64,000 nucleotides of DNA, taken from NCBI RefSeq assembly GCF_001659605.2, contig NC_035171.2, forward strand, positions 7,049,873 to 7,113,872, given 5' to 3'. Below are positions 10,656 to 21,512 of the stretch, in pieces (position 1 is the first letter of the stretch; each line of letters begins with the position of its first letter). The translations under genes were made by a program, and so were the position numbers. The stretch is from Manihot esculenta (lineage: Eukaryota > Streptophyta > Magnoliopsida > Malpighiales > Euphorbiaceae). The notes below the pieces were generated by a model. It searched no databases, was not told the origin of the DNA, and saw only the letters and a program-made list of their open reading frames with translations.

Positions 10656-11058
10656 GCTGGTACAAGCTCATGTAATAGAATAGTAGTGGACATGTACTAT
10701 GTAATGGTTTAGATTTATGCTTTGCCCTAGTTTATGTTTTGTATATCCCTGTTTATCATGATCTTTATGTAAAAGTTTTAATGATAAGTTATGTTGAACC
10801 AAGCTTGAGGCATGTGATGTTTACCATACTAGAGCATTTGATGAGGGCTCTAGTGTGGGTTTTATGTATACAGTTTATGGAGCATGTACAGGTTGAGCTT
10901 GGTATATGAGAAGTTTAAATTTTTTTATGAAAATGTATGATCATGTATGGGATTTTATCAGGTACACAGGATGCATAGTAGGCTTGCTACGGGTTCCGGA
11001 TACCTTAAGTCGATCTGAATCCTAGCGCCGGTAGCGGTCCGGTTTCCGGGTCGTTACA

Positions 11059-12029
11059 TCTTTACTTAAAGAGGTAAGGTATAAATGATCTTCTTATTGT
11101 TTGTCTTTATGTTGATGATAATATATATGGATTCTTCTTCTTCTCTAATTAATGAGTTCAAGTTTTGCATGGAGAAAAAGTTTGAAATGTCATATTTGTG
11201 GATGTTGCATTATTTTCTTGGATTAGAAGTCAAGCAGGTTGAAGGTAGAATCTTTGTGTCACAAAGGAAATATGCAATTGATTTACTTAAGAGATTTAAT
11301 ATGTTGAATTGTAAGACTGCAGCTACCCCTATGAATTTAAATGAGAAGTTGCAGGTTGATGATGGAACTGAACTAGCTAATACAAGTTATTTTAGAAGTA
11401 TGGTTAGTTGCCTAATTTACTTGACGCATACAAGACCTAATATTTCCTTTTCAGTTGGGGTAATTTTCAGATTTATGCACTATCCTTCAAAGCATTATCT
11501 TGGAACTGCAAAAAGTCATGCGTTATATAGCTGGTACTGTTGATTTCGAATTGTGGTATACAAGAGTCGCGGATTTTAGACTGTCTAGTTTTAGTGATAG
11601 TGATTGGGCTGAATGTTTGGAGGACAAAAGAAATACTTTAGGTTATATGTTTAAGATTGCGTCGGCAACTATTTGCTGGAGTTCTAAAAAATAAAGTACA
11701 ATAGCACTGTCTTCATTAGAAATAGAATATTTAGTTGTAACTGTATCAGCATGTCAAGGAATTTGGCTAAAGAAGAATTCTTGCAGATTTATGGCAAGAA
11801 CAAGATGGAGCAACTGAGATTTATTATGACAATAAAGCAGCAATTGCAATGTCTAAAAATTCAGCTTTTCATTGAAGAGCAAAGCATATAAATATTCTAG
11901 TTCACTTTATTCGTGATCTTATAGTATAAATGATCAAGTGGCAAATATTCTCACAAAGTCATTTTCTCGAGACAAGCATGTCTATTTCATAAATCAACTT
12001 GGAGTGTGCAATTATGAATCAAGAGGGTG
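11059..12029 (+). pseudogene. Copia pol remnant, second part (RT end and RNase H)
   Basis: The reverse transcriptase resumes after the solo LTR with the YVDD catalytic box (11108-11119), followed by a frame slip. Then come the segments FLGLEVKQ (about 11220), FNMLNCK..TPMN (11300-11335) and the YxSMVxxLIYLTxTRPxIxFxV pattern near 11400-11455. RNase H remnants follow with SDSDWAECLEDKR (11595-11630) and a decayed end at 11700-11990. Several stops make it non-functional. Confidence 0.85.
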
Positions 12030-12230
12030 TGTTAAAGATCTGAAGTGTAAAACAGATTAGACTATCAAATATATTGCAATCTCTAAATAAGATCGTCAAT
12101 TTTCAAATCTAGTTTACTAATTTCAATTAGTTACTTTTTTAGCTATATGATATATTATCTAATTTCAGTATTGTTCAAATTCAAATAACTAATTTTATTT
12201 TCCTGCGATCTTCTATCCCCTTTCCCAACA
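12030..12230 (+). repeat. 3' LTR of the copia element
   Basis: Begins TGTTAAAGATCTGAAG after a CAAGAGGG purine run and ends CCCAACA. Alignable over its length to 4547-4754. Confidence 0.8.
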
Positions 12231-12412
12231 CTCTCATGGTAGCACTGGATATTCCATGAATTTTGAAGCTTCAAATCTTGAATAGCTAGCTATTTTCTGG
12301 ATCCATGCTTCCAAATTACACACTGTGCCTGAAATTTCATATATATATACATATATATATAAATTATATAAAAAAATTTAAATGTATTTTTAATATAATC
12401 ACTAAAAAATAT

Positions 12413-12849
12413 TGATAATCTGAGATCTAGAGAAAATAGGGTTTACAATAATTGAGTAAATTTAGTCTGAGAGGAGGATCCCCTCTCCTTTTATTCTTTT
12501 CCTTTGTCTGCTAGTGCCGTCTAACAGCCTTACTGCTATTGGGCCACCTATTTCTGTCATATGGATACGGACGTACAAAAATATCAAACGTCTGCTCCAT
12601 GCGTAACGGCCATTTAATTCCCCCCTAGCACGCGTGTAGGCAGATCTGCTGGACGGATAGGCCGGTTATCCCATCTCCTGATAAGTCTCAGAACTGGGCA
12701 GGGCTTGAGGAGACTGAGGCCTAAGGGAGGCTCGACTTTAAGGTTGGGTGGTCTAGACCGGCTCATTGAGGGGGCTTTTTGATCCATGGATCAGAGTTGT
12801 CATCATGAACCTGGCCTTATATCGGGGTAGTGAAATACAACGGTCATCA
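12413..12849. mobile_element. Solo LTR, TSD AATAT (same family as the Tat element LTRs)
   Basis: The ends are TGATAATCTGAGATCTAGAG and CAACGGTCATCA. The 5-bp target duplication AATAT flanks it at 12408-12412 and 12850-12854. The start, the GGAGGATCxxxCTCCTTTTAT tract, the CATGCGTAACGGCC box and the end match the LTRs at 32113 and 46968, so all belong to one family. It contains no internal coding sequence. Confidence 0.88.
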
Positions 12850-12854
12850 AATAT

Positions 12855-13685
12855 ATTTTTCAAATTATAGAAAGTAAAATTTATATTTTTATAGATAAGA
12901 AAGCACATGTATCCAGTACCTTGAATAGCGTTCTAAAAAAGTTAAAAATGATAAGAATTAAATTGAGATAAATAAATTTATAAAAATAATATAAAGAAAA
13001 ATGTATTCATTACAAATTCCAATTTCATCTGTTTATTAAATCAATCTAAAAATTAAATTTAGGGAAACTGAACAAATTAATTTTTTTAATCGAATCTCGA
13101 GTAGCTGCTTGATTCATTATTGAGCAAATTTCTCAGCAACAATTGTTAAGCACGTAGCAAACAAAGGGATTGGGCTGCCATGCAGAGGCATATATAAACC
13201 ATGCAAAAACATATATACATTATCCATGACTGTGATGAAATGGTAAGTCATCACATGCTACCATGTGAGGGGATGGGTCCTTTTCATACTCTTTTATAAT
13301 TTCCTTTTTCATATATTTCTTTTAAAATATAATAATAAAACCAGCCTTTGTTTTAATTTGTTCCATATCTACCAACCCTATTGAACTGCAGTGGCCACTC
13401 ACGAGCATGTCCTTTAGATAATGTTCATTTGTCCGCATTAGCAATTCAGTCGAGTATTTATTCTATTTATGAGAATTAAACTCTTAATTTTAATTTAATT
13501 AATATAAAAATAAAAACCCTATTAACCTCACTCTCTTATCATCATCAATATCATGCTTTTTGATGATGATATGGTAGCTGCAGTGGTCCTCCTCCCATTC
13601 TATAGACAAGGGTCCTCCCAGTTCTTTCTCTTTGTCACCTTCAATTCCTTTCTTTCTCTCTTTCTCTCTTGAGAGCTTAACTATG
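12855..13685. other. AT-rich intergenic DNA upstream of MIR396
   Basis: No gene or repeat boundary is visible. Close to the MIR396 TATA box there is a CT-rich tract (TTTCTTTCTCTCTTTCTCTC, 13649-13668) of the kind common in plant promoters and leaders. Confidence 0.5.
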
Positions 13686-13689
13686 TTCT

Positions 13690-13699
13690 TTTATATAAA
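13690..13699 (+). promoter_or_regulatory. TATA box of the MIR396 gene
   Basis: TTTATATAAAG lies about 70 bp upstream of the hairpin base, after a long CT-rich tract. Transcription would begin near 13720, leaving a very short 5' leader before the stem-loop. Confidence 0.6.
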
Positions 13700-13760
13700 G
13701 GAGCTGTGAGGTATGGTCATGGTAGAGAGAGTAAAATTTTGGTAAAAAAAAAAAGAGAAA

Positions 13761-13869
13761 GTCCTGTCATGCTTTTCCACAGCTTTCTTGAACTTCTTCT
13801 TCTTCATCTTCTGCTTGATTTTGGCTTAGAAGTTCAAGAAAGCTGTGGGAGAACATGGCAATTCAGGAC
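13761..13869 (+). ncRNA. MIR396: MIR396 precursor hairpin (miR396b type)
   Basis: The 5' arm carries the 21-nt miR396 at 13775-13795 (starts UUCCACAGC, ends UGAACUU). The 3' arm carries the complementary star strand at 13832-13852 (starts GUUCAAGAAAGC, ends GUGGGAGA). The outer stem closes with GUCCUG (13761) against CAGGAC (13864-13869), and the loop is the CU-rich stretch around 13800-13828. miR396 is a conserved plant microRNA that targets GROWTH-REGULATING FACTOR mRNAs and restrains cell proliferation. The UU ending matches the b-type mature sequence. A TATA box lies just upstream. Positions 13870 to about 14600 probably include the rest of the primary transcript. Confidence 0.96.
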
Positions 13870-15655
13870 TTTGAGTTTATATTTTCTCTCCAATTCTTGA
13901 ATTAAACCCTTTATTTATTTTTCTTTCTCATTCATTTATTTCAGGCATATTTCCCCCTTTGATTTTGCTCTCATGAATCTGGAACTTTGATATTTAAGGT
14001 AAGCTGTTAGAGTATGGATAATTCATTGTGTTCTGATTTTATCTATATTTTTTTTCCTAATGATTTTAATTTATAGTTTATTAACTACCTTTTATCTGGC
14101 AAAGAAAAAATTAATTACCCATTTATTTGATTTTTTTTTTAAATTCAATTTCTTTCTTTAAAGATAATTAAGTTGAAATTCATGGAGTTTTCTATAAAAT
14201 ACTATTTTTTTTTTTAGGAGATAGTTTTCTGTACAAAATCTGACAATGGAAAGAGATTGTATAACAGATTGTTGCATTGCATGTGTAACAGATGAAGATT
14301 CCTTTTAATTAGTTTTATTATTTTATTTTATTTTTATTTACAGTAGCACCCAATATTATTAATTTCTTTCTGTTGCTTTTTTCTTTTCTCTCTTTGTCTT
14401 TCCTTTTGGCAGTTTCCCTTTTCTATTTATATAAAAATATTTATTTCCATATGGTATTAAAGGATAATGTTTTTATATAATTTCAGATCTTTCTGTGATG
14501 AATCTGAACCTTTTTCTGGGATCCCATATTGGTTTGTCTCCCAAAAAGCAGCCTTCAATTTCCACCTTCAAACTTTGGCTGCTGGAAAAGGATTAATTAA
14601 TTAATTTCCAAGAAAATATATATTTTTAACTGCATTATATGCTTTTTGTTTTATTTTATTATTGATATTTATAATATATAAAATTATAATAATATTTTAT
14701 TTAAAAATAAATTCCATTTTAAAATATATTAAAAAATATCCTTGAGTTTTCCGCAAACAATACTTGACAAAATAAAAAATAAAAAAAAAGGAACTTTCCT
14801 TTTCAAAGGTGGCAAATATTGGTAAGAGTCTCTTAAAAGAGGAGTCTTTTTCCTCCTAGGAGGAACTCTTTTTTTCTCTCCCCAGTTTTTTTTTTTTCTT
14901 TTTTTCTTCTTCATTTAAATGTTAGAGAGTCTCTATCTAAAATATTTTCAGTAAACTCTTAACCCTGTTTTCTCTAATTTATAAGTCTTTATTTCTAAAT
15001 CGTATATCATAAAGAGAAAATAATTCATCAATACTTATTTATAATAAACCTAAAAATAATATGAATTTGAGATTTTGATACAAAAACTAAAATAATACTA
15101 AAAAAAATTCAGTCTAAAAATATTGAATATCCTTTAGAATTTAGTAAAATCAGTCGAATCTTAAGAGATTCGATTAAGGCGAGCCAAATTTTAAAAAAAT
15201 TCAACTAAATTTCTTGAAATTCAATAGAACTAACTAAATTGATTTAGAATTCGGTAATGTCAGATAAAATGCCAGACAACGAGTCAAAGTAGTGTTATTC
15301 GCTTTGTTGTTAATTCTAAATCAAATTATAATTATGTTATCCTTTATTAAGGATAAATAAATATAAATTTTAATAACAATATTTTATATATTCTATATAT
15401 TAATTTAGAATTCATTAATTTGTAAACTCTATTAATTTTGGTAGAATTTATCTATATATATAGCCATTTTCATAATTAAATATGTAAAATATGTTGAAAA
15501 ATAAAAAGATGCATGATTTAGTAATTTGTTTTTTAATATTATTATTATTTATAAATCGGTTTATATTTTAAAAATTCATTAAATGTGTTTATATTATGCA
15601 GGGCTTAATTATATAATACTTTTACTCAATTTTCTTTATTTTTCCTATTATAAAA
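13870..15655. other. MIR396 downstream region and AT-rich DNA
   Basis: A/T-rich sequence with no coding frame I can support. At 14838-14875 a small inverted repeat (GAGGAGTC..TCCTCCTAGGAGGAACTC) could form a hairpin, but it does not look like a microRNA precursor. Confidence 0.5.
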
Positions 15656-16150
15656 CACTACAAAAAAACAGGGTATCAGTGACGGATTTTTCCGTCGCTG
15701 AAAGTAAAAAATCCGTCGCTGAAACTTTCAGCGACGGATTCGCTTAAAGTCATGTCGCTAATTTTTTCCGACGGTTTGGGCGTCCGTCGGAAATATTAGC
15801 GACGGATTTCCGACGGATCTTAACTCCGTCGGAAAAATTTGCGACGGATTCTCCGACGGATAATTCCGTCGGAAAGTTTTAGCGACGAGATTTTTCGTCG
15901 CTAAATCCGTCGGAATATCTAAATTCATCCTATAATAATCCGTCGCTAATCTGTCAAAAATCATTAGCGACGAAAATTTTCCGTCGGAAATCCGTCGGAA
16001 ATTTTAAAACATTTTAATAAATATTCTTTTGAATCCGTAGCTAGTCCGTTAAAATTCGATCATAAAAAAAAAATTCTTGCATTTATTTAGATATTTCCTG
16101 TATAATTAAATAATTTATAATTAAGAATCACATTGAATATAAATCAAATA

Positions 16151-16307
16151 TTTCATAATACTTAACAATGTTCATAAAATTTAAAATAAATCTATAATAT
16201 TTAACAATATTCATAAAATTTAAAATAAATTCATAATACTTTACAATGTTCATAAAATTAAAAAGAAATCCATAATACTTAACAATATTTATAAAATTTA
16301 AAACTAA
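16151..16307. repeat. 39-bp minisatellite, four units, in the CACTA element
   Basis: Four adjacent units of about 39 bp, each built around CATAATACTTAACAATGTTC followed by ATAAAATTTAAAATAAA, with scattered mismatches. They lie just 3' of the element's minus-strand gene. The translated repeat (NFMNIVKYY) is an artefact. Confidence 0.85.
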
Positions 16308-16308
16308 T

Positions 16309-17900
16309 CTATGAATTTGTTGAATCATCTGAATCTGCAGTTGTGTTATGCGGTGAAGATATATTTTTGTTCTTCAATGATATCATCTGATCTTTTATCT
16401 GTTTTTCTATCTGCACTCGCATTTGCTCTTGCATTTGCTCTTGCATTTGCTCCATGTCTTGTTTCATTTTGATTCGGTTTTGCTCTAATATTTGTTCAAC
16501 CTCCTCTAAAGAAAACATAGTTTGAGAAGGTCCTCCAGGATGAGCTGATGTGCATGAGAAAGATGTAGTTGGAGTTCCTGATTTTGCAATATCAGAGGAT
16601 CCAAAACCATAAACTCTTCATTTGCTACTTCCAGAAATTTCAATCCACTTATTCAAATCAAAAGCAGACGGACTCTCACAATTGTCATTCACATTTTCAG
16701 CAATTGCACTCAAATAAGCTCCCTAAGTAAAAAAAAAAGAAAATATAATAAACATTTCATGAATCATACACAACTAATGATAACATAACAATTAAAAAAA
16801 TAATGTGATAACATTAAATAAGCAAAAAGTAACTTACATCAACTCGTCGTGATTTTCCATCAATGTAAACACCTTGACTCCCCTTTTTTGTGTGAGTTGC
16901 ACGAAATAGTTCAAGTTGAGTTGGTTGTCTACCCAACTTCTTTGCCTACAAAAAAGAAATAGTCACACAACACAAGATGCACGAATAATTTCTAGCCATC
17001 TATATAAAAATAGAATTGTATAAATAAAAGTAAAAAATAAAAGAGTTATACCAATCTATTCTCATGAACCTCCAATTTTATTGAACCACCAGAGTGTTTC
17101 GTAATAGTCCCATCTTTTTCTACGTTTCTATTTGCTTTACCAGCTTCTGATTTCTTTCTCCACTCTGGTGTACTCCAATAAGCAACAAGTTCATTCCATA
17201 TCTCTGCCTCCATCCAATCTGGTCCTAAATTGTATAGATAAGCAACATCTGGCTTCTTGTGCTTGCGCAACAATTCGCTCCTAACTCTATTAAGAATGTC
17301 TCGCAATCTTTCCTTACCTACCTTTTCCCAAGCAATTCGAACCATACCTTCTTCACTCTCATCCCATGTATATCGACTCTACAAATAACAATCAGTGTTA
17401 TGTAAATTTAAAAAACTTAAAATGCATATTATAAATTTTAGAATATAAGTTGTATTTACCCGAAAAAGTCCGAAGAGCTCGTCTTTTATCTTTAAAGGTA
17501 TTTCTGACCAAGTTTTCCATGGAGCAGTGTAGCGCATCTTAATGTCATTAGTGATTGATCTAGTAACTGTGGAATCTAAAAAACTGCAATATTTTTTATA
17601 TATAATGAGTAGTTGTAAGTAATAATACATATTAAATCAATAGCAAAAAGTTGTATATGACTTACACATTTCCTTTCAATCAATCAATTGTCGATCAGAA
17701 GGGTTTGATGGGATAGGATGTCCCAAGTTCGGACCTCTAGTTCGAACTGATGATGATGAGGATGCGTTTGTTTGCCCCCCTAATGCTTGTGGAGTGTGCT
17801 ACAGTGTTTCCTCCTGCACCTGTACTGCCTCATTTGTTTCATTCATTGAGAGTTGCTGGCTATGTCCTCTACCTCTAGATGATACTGCTCTTCGAGGCAT
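16309..17900 (-). pseudogene. CACTA-encoded Transposase_24 (PF03004-like) gene, decayed
   Basis: Minus-strand exons can be followed from ATG 17900 (MPRRAVSSRGRGHSQQ), through RGPNLGHPIP (about 17730), a TAPWKTWSEIPLKIKDELF segment (17550-17465) and a long exon 17380-17046 (EIWNELVAYWSTPEWRKKSE, then HSGGSIKLEVHENRL). Next are RATHTKKGSQGVYIDGKSRR (about 16900-16845) and a final exon with a QEQMQEQMR coiled coil ending at 16309. The WNELxxYWxTPExxxKS, HxGGS and RATHTKK motifs are typical of the Transposase_24 family in plant CACTA elements, thought to bind subterminal repeats. In-frame stops near 17800 (TAG) and 16619 (TGA) mark it as a pseudogene. Confidence 0.85.
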
Positions 17901-18807
17901 CTAAAAAAATAATTGTCCATTAGTTTTAATTAACAATAAAGACAAACAATATATAAAACCTTAATCAATATACAAATTCAACTCTAATTATATACTAATT
18001 TAAGAAATCAAACACACTAATCAATTTAACAATACATATCAAAGTAGAGTTGAATAAAGGCATGTAAAGTACACCGACAAAGCCAAACTATACATATCAA
18101 AAGTTATGAAAATGAGTTATAAAAAAAATTGAATAATTTTTCATACAAATGTTTACAATAATTAAAAAAAACATTAGAAAAGGAATATGTAAAACAAACA
18201 ATACCTTTTCTTTTAAAGACCTATTAAGTTTTTTTCATGATTATAGTATTTTTTAAATTAAGCTATATTATTGTGTTGATTTAGTATTTTTTAGAAAATT
18301 TAAAATATTATTTTAGAAAAGGACCATTACTATTTATTTTATCTATTTGATTAAGACTTTAAGTATTTTATGTATTTGATTAAGACTTTATTTTATTTAT
18401 TTGATTAAGACATTATTATTTAAAATTTCCAATTAAATTATAAATAATAATTAATTAAATAATTTACTAATTATCTGAAAAATTAATTATTAAATTACTG
18501 TCTATTTATCTATAAAATTTCATGGTTATTTTTTTTTATTTTTTTGAATATTTAACATGTTACCTTAAACTATTTTATCCTATATTTATCACAATTATAT
18601 ACTAATTGTTTTAATATTTTTTATAATTATTTTAAAATTTCATAATATAATTTTATAAAAAATAAGATTTTGAATCAAAGAAATAAAATTTCCAATACAT
18701 ATAGTTTTTTCAACTTCTAATTATAAAAATTAAAGCAAATCAATTTAGTAATAAGTTTTAATTTAATATATTAAAATAAAATAAATTAAAAAATTAAATT
18801 TAAGCTT

Positions 18808-18896
18808 TCTGCAGCGGCAGCGAGCTGCTGCGGCAGCGAGCTGCTGCGGCGAGCGACGAGCGGCGAGCGTCCAGCAGCGGCGGCGGCGATTGCGGC
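18808..18896. repeat. GC-rich GCAGCGG/CGAGCG simple repeat in the CACTA element
   Basis: A sudden GC-rich block in AT-rich DNA, with AGCGAGCTGCTGCGGC repeated twice, then GCGAGCG and CGGCGGCGG runs. It lies upstream of the minus-strand gene, so it may be part of that gene's leader or promoter. Confidence 0.7.
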
Positions 18897-19211
18897 AAAG
18901 AGAAAGGTGTCGGAGAGAGGAGAAAAGAGCAGAGGAGTGAAAGAGGGGCTGCTAAAATCAAAAGAGATATAAGGAAATTATTAGGGTTTTTTTCTTTTAT
19001 ATTTGCGTTTTTTCTGACGGATTAGCGACGGAATAAATTCCGTCGCTAATATTTTACAAATCCGTCGCTAATCTGTCACTAATCCGTCAGAAATATAAAT
19101 ATATATTATTCGTCGCTGATCCGTCGCTAAATCCGTCGCTAATTTTATTTTTTCCGACGGAAGTGTTTTCCGTCACTAAATCCGTCGCTGATAGTCAGCT
19201 TTTTTGTAGTG

Positions 19212-19583
19212 AAACCATGAAAAGAAAATTATGCTTTTGTATTTTAGAGGAATTGTGTTTTCCATTTTCAAAATCCATAACCCCATCGATCTATTCTCGT
19301 TGTCCCTTCCCCAAATTCTCTTTCTCCCTATCATTTTATCTACAAATCCCTGGAATTATCTCAATAAGTATACAAATCTCCAAATCATAATTCTCATTTT
19401 TTAAATTTTAATTTATTTTAACTCATTAATATTATTAAGCTTTTAAAAAAAATTATTTATTAATTAAAAAAAAGTATTCGAAATTTGAATATATATATAT
19501 ATATATATATATCAAATGTGGTAGAAGTAGTTAATTGTAATAAAATTTTCAAATAAGATTTCAAGAATATTTTATAGAACCGT
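19212..19583. other. AT-rich spacer
   Basis: Contains a TA dinucleotide run (19490-19512). No gene is visible. Confidence 0.5.
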
Positions 19584-19718
19584 GGGGCTCGAACCCACGA
19601 CTTGAAGAAACTATTAGTTACTATATATTTTCTTAAATTGTCACTGTAAAAAGAAAAAAAAAAACAAAAAAACAAAAAAGCAAAAAAAAACTTGTTAAAC
19701 ATTAAAAGAAAATAAAGT

Positions 19719-19791
19719 CGCCCACCATGGGGCTCGAACCCACGACCACAAGGTTAAGAGCCTTGCGCTCTACCAACTGAGCTAGACGGGC
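19719..19791 (-). tRNA. tRNA-Lys (CUU), copy 1
   Basis: The minus strand reads GCCCGTCTAGCTCAGTTGG at the 5' end, anticodon CTT in the loop CTCTTAA, and the T-arm GGTTCGAGCC; 73 nt, no CCA and no intron. Acceptor pairing GCCCGTC with GGTGGGC closes apart from one G-T/A position. The A and B boxes (TAGCTCAGTTGG and GGTTCGAGCC) are intact, so Pol III transcription is expected. Confidence 0.97.
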
Positions 19792-19916
19792 TTCCAGGGC
19801 TCGAACCCACGACTTAGAAGAAACTATTAGTTACGATGTATTTTCTTAAATTGTCACTGTAAATAAAATATAAAAAAAAAAAAAAAAACTTGTTAAACAT
19901 TAAGAGAAAATAAAGT

Positions 19917-19989
19917 CGCCCACCGTGGGGCTCGAACCCACGACCACAAGGTTAAGAGCCTTGCGCTCTACCAACTGAGCTAGACGGGC
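19917..19989 (-). tRNA. tRNA-Lys (CUU), copy 2
   Basis: Same sequence as copy 1 apart from one base in the acceptor/T-arm junction (CACGGTGGGCG instead of CATGGTGGGCG). All stems pair. It lies 198 bp from copy 1. Confidence 0.97.
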
Positions 19990-19992
19990 TTC

Positions 19993-21512
19993 TTGTTTTC
20001 AACTTCTCGGAAAAATATAAAGAAATGAACATATGTTGCAAATGTGAAAGAACATTTTTAGTAGATAAAATCCTGTCCAAACTTTTTTTTTTTGTATATA
20101 TATTTGGTTAATTAATAAGATGGAATGACTCTGAAATTTATGGAAGTTTTTAATTTCATAAACTATTAATTGAGAAAATTTAATTATGGTCAAAATTTTA
20201 TTAAGAGAGAACATGATCATAATATCACCATTTACCATTATCATTTCAACAGCATTTAAATTTTATAAAAGATATGTTTCTTTTTAATTGTGAGCGTGAT
20301 GTATTGAAGATGCATCATAGAGAAAACTATTAGTGGAAATATATGTTACACTAGAGAGATATTTCTATTAAAATTTTAAAAATTATATTAAATTTTACAA
20401 ACTTTTCAGCATAATCTTAATTATGGGGCAGTGAAGAATTTTTTTATAAACTTTTCAGTAATTATGGGGCGGTGAAGAATTTAAGTTTTTAATATATATT
20501 ATTTAGTATCTAAAATTTATTAATTCAACTAATTTAAATTTAGTCTTAACGGCTTTATTAAACATCATTTTTAAAAACGTTTCATACCCAAAATTCAAAA
20601 TAAATCAAAATATAAGTATTTTAGGGGATGCAAGTGTTAATTTGAACATAATTCAAAGAATCAAAAAGACATTCAACTTGACCTAGTCAATATATAAGAA
20701 TTAAATGGTAGAGTTAAAATGCTAATTCCTATATATGTTTTCTCTCAGTGCTTTGTATTGAGATTTTAATTATTTTTTACTGTCTATGATAGAGTTATAT
20801 TGAAATGACAGAGTTAAATTATTCTTAGTTAATAAAAGAAGAATTAATGTATGATTATATAAGAGTTCAATTGAAATAACATTTTACAATAATTTATTCC
20901 AAGCTGGGGATTCATAAATGTTAATGGAGTTGAAATATTCAAGGTTTAATATCCCTTTTGAAACTACAGACACATTATGCACGCACATCAGACAACTGAG
21001 GAAAACTCAATCCCACTGATGGACTACTTGCAACTAAGTTCAGCAACAAAAGCCACTTCAGGCCAAACAAATGAATAAATCCTATGCAAATACGTCTGAA
21101 GGCACATCAACGTCCTAGGTCTACATGTGTTTTCAAATAAATAACTGTTAGGTTCCTTCCTTTTTGTCTGTTGATGGAAAGAATACTTGGGCATCATAGT
21201 CTAAGCTAAAGGGGGAAATAGAGGCAGTAATAATCGTACATTTTGCTCAATGGACATACTTTGAAATTGATGTGAATTCAGGTTGACATGTTATCCAAAC
21301 ATTGTCACTTAAAAAAGATTGTCCCCATGGCAAGATATAGATATTAACAAACAACTCTACTTTGGTCCTAGAAATCATTTCTGGACTGTTTTGCACAGAT
21401 GTCTCCTTTGCAAATTTGACATTTTCGACTGCTTATGTCAGAAAGTGTAAAGCAGGCTACCCATCATCACACTCCAAAGCTAGACAAAGCATATTGGTTA
21501 TCAAATCTTTCT
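19993..21512. other. Intergenic DNA and HUS1 3' UTR
   Basis: AT-rich, with a small imperfect duplication at about 20399-20482 (AAACTTTTCAG then ATTATGGGGCxGTGAAGAATTT twice). The last few hundred bases before 21512 are less AT-rich and probably hold the 3' UTR of HUS1. Confidence 0.5.

Larger units (their letters stand above)
7687..11058. mobile_element. Long solo LTR (gypsy-type) inside the copia element, itself split by a hAT
   Basis: The sequence begins TGTAATACCCGGCTAGACTC and ends GGGTCGTTACA, TG..CA ends typical of long Ty3/gypsy LTRs. The 5-bp target duplication TCTTT flanks it at 7682-7686 and 11059-11063. No gag-pol sequence lies within, so it is a solo LTR left by recombination. 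Without the hAT insertion (9514-10655 plus its 8-bp duplication) it is about 2.2 kb. It contains clusters of palindromic TTCGGC/GCCGAA repeats and a 42-bp tandem duplication. The open frames inside are repeat artefacts. Confidence 0.88.
4547..12230 (+). mobile_element. Degenerate Ty1/copia retrotransposon, interrupted by nested insertions
   Basis: Similar terminal repeats lie at 4547-4754 and 12030-12230; both contain CTGAAGTGTAAA, GATATATTGCAAT and CTATCCCCTTTCCC and end in AACA. Between them are gag, protease, integrase, reverse transcriptase and RNase H remnants in the gag-PR-IN-RT-RH order that defines copia. A TGGTATAC-like primer site follows the 5' LTR at 4760, and a purine run (CAAGAGGG) precedes the 3' LTR. 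The LTRs differ at many sites and I see no matching target duplication, so the insertion is old. A solo LTR with its own target duplication splits the reverse transcriptase at 7687-11058. Confidence 0.9.
15656..19211 (-). mobile_element. CACTA (En/Spm-type) DNA transposon
   Basis: The element begins CACTACAAAAAAACAGGG and ends CAGCTTTTTTGTAGTG, the defining inverted ends of CACTA transposons. It is flanked by the 3-bp duplication AAA (15653-15655 and 19212-19214). Both subterminal zones, about 15680-16000 and 19010-19200, are dense arrays of the motif TTAGCGACGG or its complement CCGTCGCTAA in both orientations. These are the usual binding sites for the small CACTA protein. Inside is a minus-strand Transposase_24-like gene (16309-17900) but no TNPD catalytic transposase, so the copy is 3.56 kb and non-autonomous. 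Confidence 0.95.
19585..19992 (-). repeat. Tandem duplication carrying two tRNA-Lys genes
   Basis: Two units, about 19585-19796 and 19797-19992, share GGGCTCGAACCCACGACTT, GAAGAAACTATTAGTTAC and TATTTTCTTAAATTGTCACTG. They then have an A-rich tract of different length, CTTGTTAAACATTAA, and a complete tRNA-Lys gene. Each unit begins with the tRNA T-arm sequence GGGCTCGAACCCACGAC, suggesting that the duplication arose by recombination inside tRNA genes. Confidence 0.9.

Noticed and set aside
14838..14875. Small hairpin downstream of MIR396 as a second microRNA
   Set aside because: Too short and AT-flanked, and neither arm matches a microRNA family I know.
19585..19601. Two extra tRNA T-arm sequences (19585 and 19797) as possible additional tRNA genes
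   Set aside because: Only the T-arm is present; no acceptor, D-arm or anticodon sequence follows.
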